A stretch of 64,000 nucleotides of DNA from Streptomyces sp. Ag109_O5-1 (GTDB lineage Bacteria; Actinomycetota; Actinomycetes; Streptomycetales; Streptomycetaceae), in assembly GCF_003814875.1 (NCBI RefSeq), contig NZ_RKQF01000001.1:2294001-2358000 (forward strand). The letters run 5' to 3'. Below the pieces are notes generated by a model, which saw only the letters and a program-made list of their open reading frames with translations, was not told the origin of the DNA and searched no databases. Shown here piece after piece: positions 24,350 through 32,934 of this stretch (within the stretch, counting starts at the first letter, position 1; each line of letters begins with the position of its first letter). The translations under genes were made by a program, and so were the position numbers.

Positions 24350-25261
24350 ATGCTGGACCAGAGCAAGCAGCCTGGTTGGATCGAAGTAGAGACCGACACG
24401 TACTGTAACCGGGTTTGCACGTGGTGTCCTAATGGCTATTCAAGTCGGGGCCATGAGCGGACACCCATCGCGGACACGGTGTGGAACGCGCTGCTCGGCG
24501 ATCTGAGCCGAAACGGATACAGCGGCTTCTTCGGTTTCCACAACTACAACGAGCCGCTCGCCAATCCGCGGATATATTCGCTCATCGAGAGTGCGCAGGA
24601 CGCGATACCGGAGGCCCGGCTGGCGGTCTACACCAACGGCGACTACCGGCGTAACGGAGAATTCGCGCGGCTGGTGGAACTCGGCGTACACAGCGTGCGC
24701 ATATCGCTCTACGCGAACGAACGGGACCGGAATCCGTTGCCCGGGCCGGCCGCGGCGGCTGCCTTCCTGGCCGAGTGTTTCCCCACCGTGTCGGCCGAGA
24801 CGCACGACAACGTGCGGGGCCACAACGCCACCTTCCAGATCGGCGAGACCCACTTCCGGATCTTCGTGCCCAAGGTTGAACAGTTCAACAGCCGGGCCGG
24901 GAACATCAAGATTGCGGCGCCGTTCATCCGGCACACGCCGTGCTTCCTGCCCAGCTTTGCCGCCGCGGTCGATGTCTGGGGCAACCTCAAGATGTGCGTG
25001 CAGATGTACGACGTCCGGCCGGCCTCGGAGGCCGCCTATCTGATCGGCAACGTCGTCGAGACCCCGTTCATGGAACTGTGGGCGGGCGACAGGATGAACG
25101 AGATCCGGCGGGCGCTGGGCCAGGCCCGGCTCGACGGACTCCAGCGGTGCATCAGCTGCAACCACAGCCTGCAACCGGAATTCGACCAGCCGGCCCGGCA
25201 ACGGCACACGGCTCTGACCGCCCTGCCGATGGCCAAGGCCACTGTCGAGCAGGACCGTTAG
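24350..25261 (+). CDS. Radical SAM enzyme with SPASM-type C-terminal cysteines
   Basis: 303 aa. The cluster motif CNRVCTWC (Cys19, Cys23, Cys26) lies unusually close to the N-terminus, so no leader-binding domain precedes it. FGFHNYNEPLANP is the GGE/nucleotide-type motif region, and VYTNGDYR follows. The C-terminal part has TPCFLPSFAAAVDVWGNLKM with Cys198 and Cys216, IGNVVETPFMELW and CISC (Cys267, Cys270), the pattern of SPASM/twitch auxiliary Fe-S domains used for peptide modification. The ATG at 24350 is preferred over upstream TTG/GTG codons because of GAGG six bases before it. Its TAG stop is followed directly by the AKR start (TTAGATG). Confidence 0.85.
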   Translation: MLDQSKQPGWIEVETDTYCNRVCTWCPNGYSSRGHERTPIADTVWNALLGDLSRNGYSGFFGFHNYNEPLANPRIYSLIESAQDAIPEARLAVYTNGDYRRNGEFARLVELGVHSVRISLYANERDRNPLPGPAAAAAFLAECFPTVSAETHDNVRGHNATFQIGETHFRIFVPKVEQFNSRAGNIKIAAPFIRHTPCFLPSFAAAVDVWGNLKMCVQMYDVRPASEAAYLIGNVVETPFMELWAGDRMNEIRRALGQARLDGLQRCISCNHSLQPEFDQPARQRHTALTALPMAKATVEQDR

Positions 25262-26281
25262 ATGCGGCTGCGACCGCTGGGCACCACGGGCCTTCGGGTG
25301 TCCGAGTTCTGCCTGGGCGGCGTCACGCTGGGCACCCGCTGGGGGTTCGGCGCCGACGAGGCCGAGTCCCGGCGCATGGTGGACGTGTTCCGGGACGCCG
25401 GGGGCAACTTCATCGACACCGCCGCGACCTACACCGAGGGACAGTCCGAGTCCATCATCGGGACCGCGGTCGCCGGCCGCCGTACGGAGTTCGTCCTGGC
25501 CACGAAGTTCGCCATGCACGCGGACGCGCGGGATGCGAACTCGCTGGGCAACCATCGCCGGAACCTGAAACTCTCCCTCGACGGCAGCCTGCGCCGGCTG
25601 CGGACCGACTATGTCGACCTGCTGTGGGTACACACCTGGTTCTTCGAGAACCGCCTGGACCAGACCGTTCGCGCCCTCGACGACCTCGTCCAGGCCGGCA
25701 AGGTCCTGTACTGGGGCCTGTCGGACACCCCGGCCTGGGTGTGTGCCCAGGCCGAGACCCTGGCCCGGTTGCGGGGGTGGGCGCCGCTCTCCGCGGTCCA
25801 GTTGGAGTACAGCCTCGCCGAACGCACGAGCGACCGGGAACTCCTCCCATTCGCCGACAGCGCCGGTGTCGCCGTCGTCGGCTCGAAGCCGCTCGCCGGC
25901 GGCCTGCTGACCGGGAAGCACCATCGGCCCGGGACTAAGCCGGACACCCGCCGCTCTGCCGGGGCGGACCCCCGCGTCGAACGAGTGGTGCGCGGACTCC
26001 TGACCCTCGCCGACAAGTCCGGGGTCGCGCCCACGCAGCTCGCGCTCGCGTGGATCCTGCACCGGCACCCGTCGGTCATTCCCGTGCTCGGCGCGCGGAC
26101 CGCCGACCAGCTGATCGAGGGTCTCGGTGCCGCCTCGGCCGTGGTGCCGGACGAGGTGCTCGATCAGCTCGACGAGGAGTCCGCCGTTCCGCTCGGGTTC
26201 CCCCACGAGCTGACGGCACGAGCGTCCATGCGAGCCGGCATGTACGGCCCGTTCCCCCCGCTGCCACCCGTCGCACCGTGA
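25262..26281 (+). CDS. Aldo/keto reductase
   Basis: 339 aa, full length for the family. The catalytic tetrad is visible: Asp52 and Tyr57 (NFIDTAATYTEGQSE), Lys82 (LATKFAMH), His124 (LLWVHTWFFEN). NADP-binding features include GSKPLAGGLLTGKH near 215-230. The reaction is NADPH-dependent reduction of an aldehyde or ketone, or the reverse. It starts one base after the radical SAM stop with no spacer, so the two are translated together. In context it may reduce or reoxidise a carbonyl formed on the peptide or on a peptide-derived product. Confidence 0.9.
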   Translation: MRLRPLGTTGLRVSEFCLGGVTLGTRWGFGADEAESRRMVDVFRDAGGNFIDTAATYTEGQSESIIGTAVAGRRTEFVLATKFAMHADARDANSLGNHRRNLKLSLDGSLRRLRTDYVDLLWVHTWFFENRLDQTVRALDDLVQAGKVLYWGLSDTPAWVCAQAETLARLRGWAPLSAVQLEYSLAERTSDRELLPFADSAGVAVVGSKPLAGGLLTGKHHRPGTKPDTRRSAGADPRVERVVRGLLTLADKSGVAPTQLALAWILHRHPSVIPVLGARTADQLIEGLGAASAVVPDEVLDQLDEESAVPLGFPHELTARASMRAGMYGPFPPLPPVAP

Positions 26282-26314
26282 ACGCCCGCGGCCCTCTCGA
26301 GAATGGGAGAACCA

Positions 26315-26677
26315 ATGACCGGCTCCATGCTGGACCCGGCTCGGTCCAACCAACCCGTTGTCATCGGCGAGGCGTTGATCTGGAACGCCATCGACCGGGC
26401 CAGGCGCTGGCTCGACGAGGCGAACGGCACCTCGCAGGCGGAGCTGACCATGCGCCTGCTCAAGATCGCCGAAGAGTACGGCGAAGCGTCCGCGGCGTGG
26501 GTTGGTGCCACGGGCCAGAACCCACGTAAGGGCATCACCCACACCTCCGAGGACGTCGCCGACGAGTTGGGCGACGTCGCCTTCACCGCTCTGATCGCCG
26601 CGGCCAGCCTAGGCTTCGACCCGCGCCGGGTGATGGCCACCGTCGCCCTCAAGATCATCGGTCGCATCGGGGTGTGA
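26315..26677 (+). CDS. MazG-like protein
   Basis: 120 aa. RLLKIAEEYGEASAAW and EDVADELGDVAFTALIA are the E-E-x-x-E and E-x-x-D metal-binding helices of the all-alpha NTP pyrophosphohydrolase superfamily. The ATG at 26315 is preferred to 26303 because GGGAGA lies just upstream of it. Relatives hydrolyse nucleoside triphosphates or act on modified nucleotides; here the substrate is unknown. It is the last gene of the radical SAM-SPASM/AKR group, 33 bases after the AKR stop. Together with the HIT-like and TIR proteins it gives the cluster three candidate nucleotide-active enzymes. Confidence 0.75.
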   Translation: MTGSMLDPARSNQPVVIGEALIWNAIDRARRWLDEANGTSQAELTMRLLKIAEEYGEASAAWVGATGQNPRKGITHTSEDVADELGDVAFTALIAAASLGFDPRRVMATVALKIIGRIGV

Positions 26678-26682
26678 CGTCC

Positions 26683-26835
26683 CTAATGGTCGACGGTCTT
26701 GGTGCTGGTGGGCCGGTCGACGGCCACGCACTCGACCTGGTTCCTGCTGCCGGTGGCGGTGAGCGTCAGGTGGTTGGGGTTGCCGCAGCTGTTGTTCTGC
26801 CGACCTTCCTGCGCCGTGTTCTGCTGAACCAGGTT
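26683..26835 (-). pseudogene. 3' fragment of a small secreted-protein gene
   Basis: Minus-strand frame with near-perfect G/C third positions: GNLVQQNTAQEGRQNNSCGN, then TLTATGSRNQVECVAVD, ending KTVDH and TAG. Asn/Gln/Thr-rich with two Cys, it looks like the mature end of a small exported actinobacterial protein. The N-terminus and signal peptide are missing because an IS5 transposase fragment begins at about 26836. I recall similar proteins but cannot name the family. Confidence 0.35.
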
Positions 26836-26938
26836 GCCGACGACGGCCGGGGTGATCGACTCGCAGTCCGTCAAGGCGGACGCCGTTGTCGGCGCCGACA
26901 GCCGCGGCTTCGACGGCGGCAAGCTGATCAAGGGACCT
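26836..26938 (+). pseudogene. IS5-family transposase internal fragment
   Basis: A short piece with the unmistakable DDE_Tnp motif TAGVIDSQSVKADAVVGADS followed by RGFDGGKLIKG, where a full gene would continue RKRHVVVDT. Both ends are cut: a secreted-protein remnant on the left and the ISL3 fragment on the right. Confidence 0.75.
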
Positions 26939-26939
26939 G

Positions 26940-27355
26940 ACCAGCCGCAACAGCGTGTCCCTACCTATGGTGAGGCCGACCGCGGACGTCAGTCGGGCTC
27001 CTGCCCGGCCGGCCAGGGCCAGCCCGATCTGCGTCAACACCTCGCGCAGCAGCGGGGTATGCCGACTGTGCGGGGTGGTCAGCCCCGAGACCTGTTCGGC
27101 GAACGTCACCGCCGTGCAGGCAGGGTTCTCGCAGCGGAAGCGGCGGACGCATAACTCGATCACGACACCGAGCCCGCCCACGGCAACATCATGCAGCCTG
27201 CGTATGTACTGACCGTGCACTCGGGCCGAGCTCTGACCGCACCGACAGGAGCCAGTCGTCGCCCGCACCTGCGTTCTCAGCACTACCTGGTCCGGCCGCC
27301 GCTCGACCTCCTCGATCAGCAACGCGGACAGGTACGGAAAAAGCTCCAGGAGCAC
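26940..27355 (-). pseudogene. ISL3-family transposase, N-terminal fragment
   Basis: Starts MLLELFPYLSALLIEEVERR and has the ISL3 zinc-binding and HTH region (SCRCGQSSARVHGQYIRRLH, RRFRCENPACTAVTFAEQV, TIGRDTLLRLVRSL). It ends about 140 residues in, where the IS5 piece takes over. A C-terminal ISL3 fragment in the opposite orientation lies at 32316-32486, beyond the IS256/IS30/IS110 nest. Confidence 0.8.
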
Positions 27356-27444
27356 ATCATGGGAGCACGCGATGCATGATCGCGAACAGGCGGAGCAATG
27401 TACTCAGCCGTCCGGATCACAAGATCGTCGAGAGAACCAAGACC

Positions 27445-27970
27445 GGGATGGGCAGGTGGCCAACCGGCCGATCTATGTGGCGATCGCGGTCACCGCCGAC
27501 GGCTACCGCGAGATCCTCGGCCTGTGGGCCGGCGACGGCGGCGAGGGTGCCAAGTACTGGCAGCAGGTCCTCACCGACCTGCGCAACCGCGGCGTGAAGG
27601 GCGTCCTCATGCTGGTCTGCGACGGACTGAGTGCGCTGCCCGACGCGGTGGGCAACGTGTGGCCGCAGACCGTCGTGCAGCGATGCGTCGTTCACCTGAT
27701 CCGCCAGAGTCTGCGCTACTGCTCACGGCGGGACTGGCCCGAGGTCGCCGCCGACCTCAAGCCCGTCTACACCGCCGTCAACGAGGCCCAGGCCAAGGAG
27801 CGCCTCGCGGAGTTCGACGCCAAATGGGGCCACAAGTACGGATCCGTCGCCGCGGTCTGGGAGCGGGCCTGGAGCGAGTTCGTGCCCTTCCTCGCCTTCC
27901 CCGACGTGATCCGTGAGGTCGTATACACGACCAACAGCATCGAGTCCCTCAACGCCCGCTATCGCCGCGC
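27445..27970 (+). pseudogene. IS256-family (mutator) transposase, middle part before interruption
   Basis: From DGQVANRPIYVAIAVTADGY through LGLWAGDGGEGAKYW, LMLVCDGLSALPDAVGNVWP to TTNSIESLNARYRRA this is the IS256 catalytic core; the D of VCDGL and the later E are present. The N-terminus is missing upstream. The right side is interrupted at 27971 by the inverted repeat of an IS30-family element. The remaining C-terminus resumes at 32087, over 4 kb away. Confidence 0.85.
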
Positions 27971-28019
27971 GGCCCTTGAGTTCCAGTGATCGTTGCAACA
28001 CCCCAGCTCAAGGGGTGCA

Positions 28020-29100
28020 ATGGAATTCAAGATCCGGGAGAACCGGAAGCCTCAGGGGGCGAAGAGGCTCACCGCGGAACGGGCGGCATACTTCCAGCTC
28101 ATGCAGCAGGGCTTCAGTAACAACGAGGCTTGCCGGATCGTCGGGATCGACCCGAGAAGCGGCAGGCGCTGGCGTAACGGATACGTACCGTCCGGTCGGA
28201 GAGGGGTGGCCCATCCGGTTCCTCCGGCGGTGCCGCCGGCATCATCTCGGTATCTGAGCGTGGACGAACGCATCTACATCGCTGACCGGATACGGGAGAA
28301 GGCGGCGGTCCGGGCGATCGCCGCCGAACTCGGGCGGAGCCCGGCCACGATCAGTCGGGAGATTCGCCGCAATCGGCATCCCGACAGCGGCGTCTACCGG
28401 CCCCATGCCGCCCAGGCCCGCGCCGAGGCTCGCCGTCCGCGACCGAAGCCCGCAAAGATCGAACAACACGGTGAACTACGGCAGTTCATCCAAGAACGAC
28501 TCGACCGGCGGTGGAGTCCCGAGCAGATCTGCCAGGCTCTTCCCAGCGCCTTCCCCGAGCGGCCGGAGCTGCACGTGGTCCCCGAGACGGTCTACCAGGC
28601 CCTCTACGTCCAGAGCCGTGGTGAGCTGCGCCGTGAGATCCACCGAGCCCTGCGCACTGGTCGGGTCCGCCGCAAGCCGCGCCGTCAAGCCCAGCAGCGC
28701 ACCCCGCGGTTCACCGACCCTATGGTCATGATCAGCGAACGCCCGGCCGAAGCTGAGGACCGGGCCGTTCCCGGCCACTGGGAGGGAGACCTGATCATCG
28801 GCAAGGACGGAGCGTCAGCGATCGGCACGCTGGTCGAACGCACCACCCGCTATGTGATGCTCGTCCATCTGCCCGACGGCCGCAGCGCGGAACTGGTCCG
28901 CGATGCTCTCGTGAATACCGTCCAGACACTGCCCGCTCACCTAACGCGCTCACTGACCTGGGACCAGGGCAGCGAGCTGGCCGCACACGGCTCATGCACC
29001 ACGACCACCGACATCCCAGTCTATTTCTGCGATCCCGCCAGCCCTTGGCAGCGCGGCTCGAACGAGAACACCAACGGCCTGCTGCGGCAGTACTTCCCGA
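28020..29100 (+). pseudogene. IS30-family transposase, first part
   Basis: ATG 28020; MEFKIRENRKPQGAKRLTAE opens the protein. The IS30 HTH region (LSVDERIYIADRIREKAAVR, ELGRSPATISREIRRN) and catalytic core (PGHWEGDLIIGKDGASAIGT, TLTWDQGSELAAH-type here SLTWDQGSELAAH, PWQRGSNENTNGLLRQYFP) follow. Similarity stops exactly after YFP at about 29100; the missing end ([20 protein letters not shown]) is found at 31913. The frame reads a few unrelated residues into the IS110 left end. Confidence 0.88.
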
Positions 29101-29350
29101 CTTGTAATGGGGGTAGCGGTGTTCGTGATCGGGTTGGCCGCCCGTAACGTGCCGCAGGACGCCGGGCAGGCTGACTCGAGTACTTCCTGCCGCCCGCAAG
29201 GGCTGGCTCTCTTTGGGTGTGTCGACCTGCCCGGTATCCGTTCGCGGCTTGACTCAACAGAGGCATGAGCACCGGCCACCCCACGTTTCTCGAAGTCGGG
29301 ATGTCAGCTGCGGATTTCACCGACCCGACGTCCGAGAAAGAGGACCGCCG
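29101..29350 (+). other. Non-coding left end of the first IS110-family element
   Basis: 250 bases from the IS30 break to the IS110 transposase start, without a convincing gene. IS110-group elements encode a structured guide (bridge) RNA in a non-coding end next to the recombinase gene, so this stretch is a candidate. AGAGG eight bases before 29351 is the transposase ribosome site. No folding was done. Confidence 0.35.
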
Positions 29351-30517
29351 ATGATGCTGATCGGCATCGATCCGCACAAGTCGACCCACACAGCCACCGC
29401 CGTCGATCCCGGAACCAACCGTGATCAGGCATCGATCCGTATCGACGGGACTCTCCAGGAATACCAGCGCATGCTGGACCGGGCCCGCCAGTGGCCCCAG
29501 CGGCGATGGGCCGTCGAGAACGCCCGGAGCCTGGGACACCACCTGACGTCATGGCTGCTCGCCCGGGGAGAACAGGTCGTCGACGTCCAGCCCAGTGCCA
29601 CCGCACGTGTCCGCCAGCTCTCCCGCGGCGCAGGCCGCAAGAACGACCGCATCGATGCCGCGGCGGCGGCCTGCGTCGCCGCTGTCCAGGGCGACGCGCG
29701 ACCGGTGCAGCCCGAGACCTCAACGGACGCACTGGCTCTGCTGGACGAACGACGCAGCAACCTCGCCCAGGCCAGAGTCCGCGCGGTCAACCAGCTCCAC
29801 GCGCTGCTGCGAGCCCTCCTGCCCGGAGGGGCGCCACGCGATCTGTCTGCGGCCAAAGCCGAGCAGCTGCTGGAGACGGTCGTCCCCGTCGGCCCCGCCG
29901 AAACCACCCGCCATGCCCTCGCCGCCGACCTGATCACCGAGGTCCGCGCATGGGACGTGAAGCTGAAGGACAACGCCAAAGCCATGGCCTCACTGGTCGC
30001 AGAGTCCGGAAGCCGGCTGACCGACACCCCTGGCATCGCAGCCGTAACCGCCGCCCGCCTCCTGGGCCGGACCGGAAACCCCACCCGCTTCCCAACTGCC
30101 TGCGCCTTCGCCCAGTACGCCGGAACCGCCCCCATCGAGATAGCCAGCGCCGGCCGCGCACACCACCGCCTGTCCAGGCGCGGCGACCGCCAGCTCAACG
30201 CGGCACTCCACACCGTGGCCATCACGCAGATCCGCATGCCCGGCACCCGGGGCCACGCCTACTTCCAGGCCAAAATCGCAGAAGGCAAGACACCCAGGGA
30301 AGCGCAGCGCTGCCTGAAGCGCCGCTTGGCTGATCACGTCTGGCGCACGATGGTCGGCGACGAACGCCGCCGCACCCGAACGACGAGCCCAGGAGGACAA
30401 CCGGGGGCGACTACAGCATCCAGCGCGGTCGGCCCAACCCCGACGGCCGACTCTTCGGACAAGTCACTTCCCGGACCCGCCGAAACCGAGCCTACGCCAC
30501 CGCACCAGACACCTTGA
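29351..30517 (+). CDS. IS110-family transposase (DEDD type)
   Basis: 388 aa. The N-terminal RuvC-like DEDD domain starts MMLIGIDPHKSTHTATAVDP, with RKNDRIDAAAAA carrying later acidic residues. The C-terminal Transposase_20 domain has LTDTPGIAAVTAARLLGRTG, QYAGTAPIEIASAG and the Ser-containing catalytic region. The gene appears intact. It has a Pro/Thr/Ser-rich tail. A frame extends upstream to 29213 but begins in non-coding IS sequence. Inserted inside the IS30 transposase gene. Confidence 0.9.
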   Translation: MMLIGIDPHKSTHTATAVDPGTNRDQASIRIDGTLQEYQRMLDRARQWPQRRWAVENARSLGHHLTSWLLARGEQVVDVQPSATARVRQLSRGAGRKNDRIDAAAAACVAAVQGDARPVQPETSTDALALLDERRSNLAQARVRAVNQLHALLRALLPGGAPRDLSAAKAEQLLETVVPVGPAETTRHALAADLITEVRAWDVKLKDNAKAMASLVAESGSRLTDTPGIAAVTAARLLGRTGNPTRFPTACAFAQYAGTAPIEIASAGRAHHRLSRRGDRQLNAALHTVAITQIRMPGTRGHAYFQAKIAEGKTPREAQRCLKRRLADHVWRTMVGDERRRTRTTSPGGQPGATTASSAVGPTPTADSSDKSLPGPAETEPTPPHQTP

Positions 30518-30815
30518 CAAACTGTGAGTCTTCATCGGGCTGATCCGGGATCGGCTGGCAGGGTTGACGTCGGTCGCCTCGTCTTAGTCGTGACTCGTGA
30601 CAAAAGTGGCCCCCACGGGTGCCTTGCCTATGAACTGTCCGACTGTGGCGGGCGGCCGGCGCCGACCCGGCCCACCTCGGTGGCCTGATAAGAAGCCTGC
30701 CCGGCCCCAAAGGGTCGTGGCCCGTCACAGTTCTGCCTCGAAGTGACCTCTCCCGGGCACAGCGCCGGTCCGCAGCGACCGGGACCACCGCCTCACGGAG
30801 AGGAAGCCTGATCGC
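30518..30815 (+). other. Non-coding segment between the two IS110-family genes
   Basis: About 300 bases holding the right end of the first IS110 element and the left end of the second. No gene seen. It contains GC-rich potential hairpins (for example around 30645-30720) and ends in GGAGAGGAAGC, the ribosome site for the next transposase. It is a candidate location for a bridge RNA of either element. Confidence 0.35.
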
Positions 30816-31895
30816 GTGAACACCATTGTCGCCCTCACGCATTCATTCGTCATCGGCGTCGACACCCACGCCAAAACGCACACCTACGCCGTGCTCGCCT
30901 CCAATGGAGAGCACCTGGGCACGGAGGCATTCCCCAACACCCACGCCGGCAGGGCACGAGCCATCAACTGGGCTGGACGTCGCACTGGTGGAGACCTCGG
31001 TGCTCTGTGGGTGATCGAGGGTGCGGGCAGTTACGGAGCCCAGATCGCCCGCCAGACGGCACGCGCCGGCTACCAGGTGGTTGAAGCCGCCAGAATGGGC
31101 CGCGCCGGCCGCCGCGGCATCGGCAAATCCGACCCGATCGACGCCCGGCGGATAGCCGCTGCCGTGCTTCCGCTCCCCGAAGAACAGCTGCGCACTCCAC
31201 GAATGGACGAGGGGGTGCGGGCAGCAGCACAGATCCTCCTCACCTCCCGGGACGAGCTCACCAGCGAGCGGACCAGGGCCGTGAACGCCTTGACTGCCCT
31301 GGTGCGCATCGCCGACCTCGGCATAGACGCCCGTCGTCCCCTCGGCGCCAGGCAGATCGGCGAAATCGCCCGCTGGCGCCCCCGTGAGGAGGACCTCGCC
31401 GCCACGACGGCCCGCACCGAGGCCGTCCGTCTGGCCAAGAGGATCCTCGCCCTTGACACGGAAATCGCGGACAACATGAACCGGATAGGCGAGCTCGTCG
31501 ATGCCAGCCCTGCGGCCAGCCTCCCCGAGGAAACAGGGATCGGCCCCGTCACCGCTGCCACCGTCCTGGTCGCCTGGTCCCACCCGGGACGGGTCCGTGA
31601 CGAGGCCGCGTTCGCCGCCCTCGCCGGAGTGAGCCCCATCCCCGCCTCCTCGGGCAACACCACTCGCCACCGCCTCAATCGCGGCGGCGACAGGCGTCTC
31701 AACCGAGCTCTGAACGTCATCGCGATGGTCCGCATGGTGCATCACCCGCAAACCCGCGCCTACGTTGACCGACGGCGGACCGAAGGCAAGACAGACCGCG
31801 AGATCCGCCGCTGCCTCAAGCGCTACCTCGCCCGACGCCTCTACCGTCATCTCAACAACGCCGCCGCGGCCGAATTGGGGGTTGACGGGACATAG
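30816..31895 (+). CDS. Second IS110-family transposase
   Basis: 359 aa from GTG 30816. DEDD domain: [53 protein letters not shown]. Transposase_20 domain: [54 protein letters not shown]. Complete and apparently functional. It differs clearly from the neighbouring IS110 gene, so two separate insertions occurred rather than a tandem duplication. The stop at 31895 is followed within 20 bases by the resumed IS30 coding sequence. Confidence 0.9.
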   Translation: MNTIVALTHSFVIGVDTHAKTHTYAVLASNGEHLGTEAFPNTHAGRARAINWAGRRTGGDLGALWVIEGAGSYGAQIARQTARAGYQVVEAARMGRAGRRGIGKSDPIDARRIAAAVLPLPEEQLRTPRMDEGVRAAAQILLTSRDELTSERTRAVNALTALVRIADLGIDARRPLGARQIGEIARWRPREEDLAATTARTEAVRLAKRILALDTEIADNMNRIGELVDASPAASLPEETGIGPVTAATVLVAWSHPGRVRDEAAFAALAGVSPIPASSGNTTRHRLNRGGDRRLNRALNVIAMVRMVHHPQTRAYVDRRRTEGKTDREIRRCLKRYLARRLYRHLNNAAAAELGVDGT

Positions 31896-31912
31896 AAGCT
31901 TCAGAGGCACCC

Positions 31913-32044
31913 AAAGGCACCGACCTTGCGGCCCACTCCCGAGAGCATCTGGACGCAGTCGCCGCCGAACTCAACGGGCGTCCACGCAAGACACTCGACT
32001 GGGACACCCCAGCCGAGCGATTGCATAAACTGATCGCAGCCTGA
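31913..32044 (+). pseudogene. IS30-family transposase, C-terminal remainder
   Basis: Reads [20 protein letters not shown] then [20 protein letters not shown] and a natural stop. This is precisely the part missing from the IS30 gene cut at 29100. The right inverted repeat follows at 32057-32086. Confidence 0.85.
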
Positions 32045-32086
32045 CCTACCGACCATGTGTTGCGACGACCCCTGGATTCCAAGGCC

Positions 32087-32260
32087 ACCGCCTGCGGACA
32101 TTTCCCCAACGAACAGGCAGCGCTCAAGAGGATCTACCTCGCCACCCTCGCCCTCGACCCCTCCGGGCGCGGCCGCAAACGCTGGAACAACAAGTGGAAA
32201 GCCGCTCTCAACGAGTTCGACCAGCTCTTCGACGGCCGCCTCACCGCCGGACGGGTATAG
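32087..32260 (+). pseudogene. IS256-family transposase, C-terminal remainder
   Basis: Begins directly after the IS30 right repeat with ACGHFPNEQAALKRIYLA and goes on to DPSGRGRKRWNNKWKAALNE and a natural stop. It completes the IS256 gene interrupted at 27970, in the same orientation. Confidence 0.85.
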
Positions 32261-32315
32261 GCCGACCGGACCAACCAAATACCACTAGGCCAAAAGGCCT
32301 AAAAACACCTAAATC

Positions 32316-32486
32316 ATGATAGACCCGGGCCTGGACCGGGACATCGACGCCGTGATCGCCGGGCTCACGCTTCCGTACAGCAATGGCCCCACCGAGGGCG
32401 TCAACACCAAGACCAAACGGATCGCGCGCCAGATGCACGGACGAGCAGGCTTCACCCTGCTCCGCCATCGCATCCTTCTCGGATAA
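32316..32486 (+). pseudogene. ISL3-family transposase, C-terminal fragment
   Basis: GLDRDIDAVIAGLTLPYSNG, then PTEGVNTKTKRIARQMHGRA and LLRHRILLG with a stop: the conserved end of ISL3 transposases. The sequence after the stop (32487-32540) looks like the IS terminus and directly abuts the alkylsulfatase relic. Its orientation is opposite to the N-terminal ISL3 piece at 26940-27355, so they are separate copies or have been inverted. Confidence 0.8.
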
Positions 32487-32544
32487 CGGCACGCTCCGTC
32501 ACCACCGAATGCGAGACAGGGCCACTCGTTTGACAGTCCCGCGC

Positions 32545-32892
32545 CCCCCGGTGCCTGCGGTATAGGGCGAGGGCGGCCGCCGCGCATTCCGCGGAGATGA
32601 GCGGGTCGACGACGATGACGCCCTCGTGGCCCTCGACGACCGTCATGGGCCCGTCACCGCGCACCCGAGCCTGTGGCGGCAGTCGCAGCTGGCAGTCGCC
32701 GTCCAGGAACCCGTACGCCCCCTCGTCCCGCACCACCCGCCCGTCCCCGTACGTCACCACCCGCGGCTCGAGGGCGGCGACGAAGCCCCGGTCGGCGTTC
32801 TCGACGTCGGTCCGGTCCTCGAAGGGCGGCAGACCGTCACGGGGCGGGGCGTCCATGGGGCCGGCTTCTGGCCGGGGCGGGCGCCGGGCCAC
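32545..32892 (-). pseudogene. Alkylsulfatase (metallo-beta-lactamase type) N-terminal relic with a micro-inversion
   Basis: The minus strand reads DGLPPFEDRTDVENADRGFV, GAYGFLDGDC, then MTVVEGHEGVIVVDPLISAE and ALALYRRHRG, the N-terminal part of SdsA1/BDS1-like alkylsulfatases. Between DGDC and MTVVEG the expected C-x-x-T-V-x-PSLWRQSQL stretch is absent from this strand. It can be read from the opposite strand at 32647-32691 as VTAHPSLWRQSQL. A roughly 45-bp segment has thus flipped and about 20 codons are lost. The zinc-binding domain is removed by the ISL3 insertion at about 32540. Non-functional. Confidence 0.7.
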
Positions 32893-32934
32893 CGGGGGGA
32901 CCGTTCGAGGTGCCCGGGGATCACCGCCCGTGGA

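Larger units (their letters stand above)
27971..32086 (+). mobile_element. IS30-family element inserted in IS256, itself carrying two IS110 elements
   Basis: Left end GGCCCTTGAGTTCCAG (27971 on) and right end, read inverted from 32086, GGCCTTGGAATCCAGG are matching imperfect inverted repeats, both continuing to a GCAACAC box. The transposase gene inside is split between 28020-29100 and 31913-32044, and the 2.8 kb between holds two complete IS110-type genes. Outside the repeats the IS256 coding sequence resumes directly on both sides. Confidence 0.8.

Noticed and set aside
24440..26542. 700-codon minus-strand frame opposite the radical SAM, AKR and MazG-like genes
   Set aside because: It spans three well-supported plus-strand genes and has low-complexity Gly/Arg/Val content typical of antisense frames.
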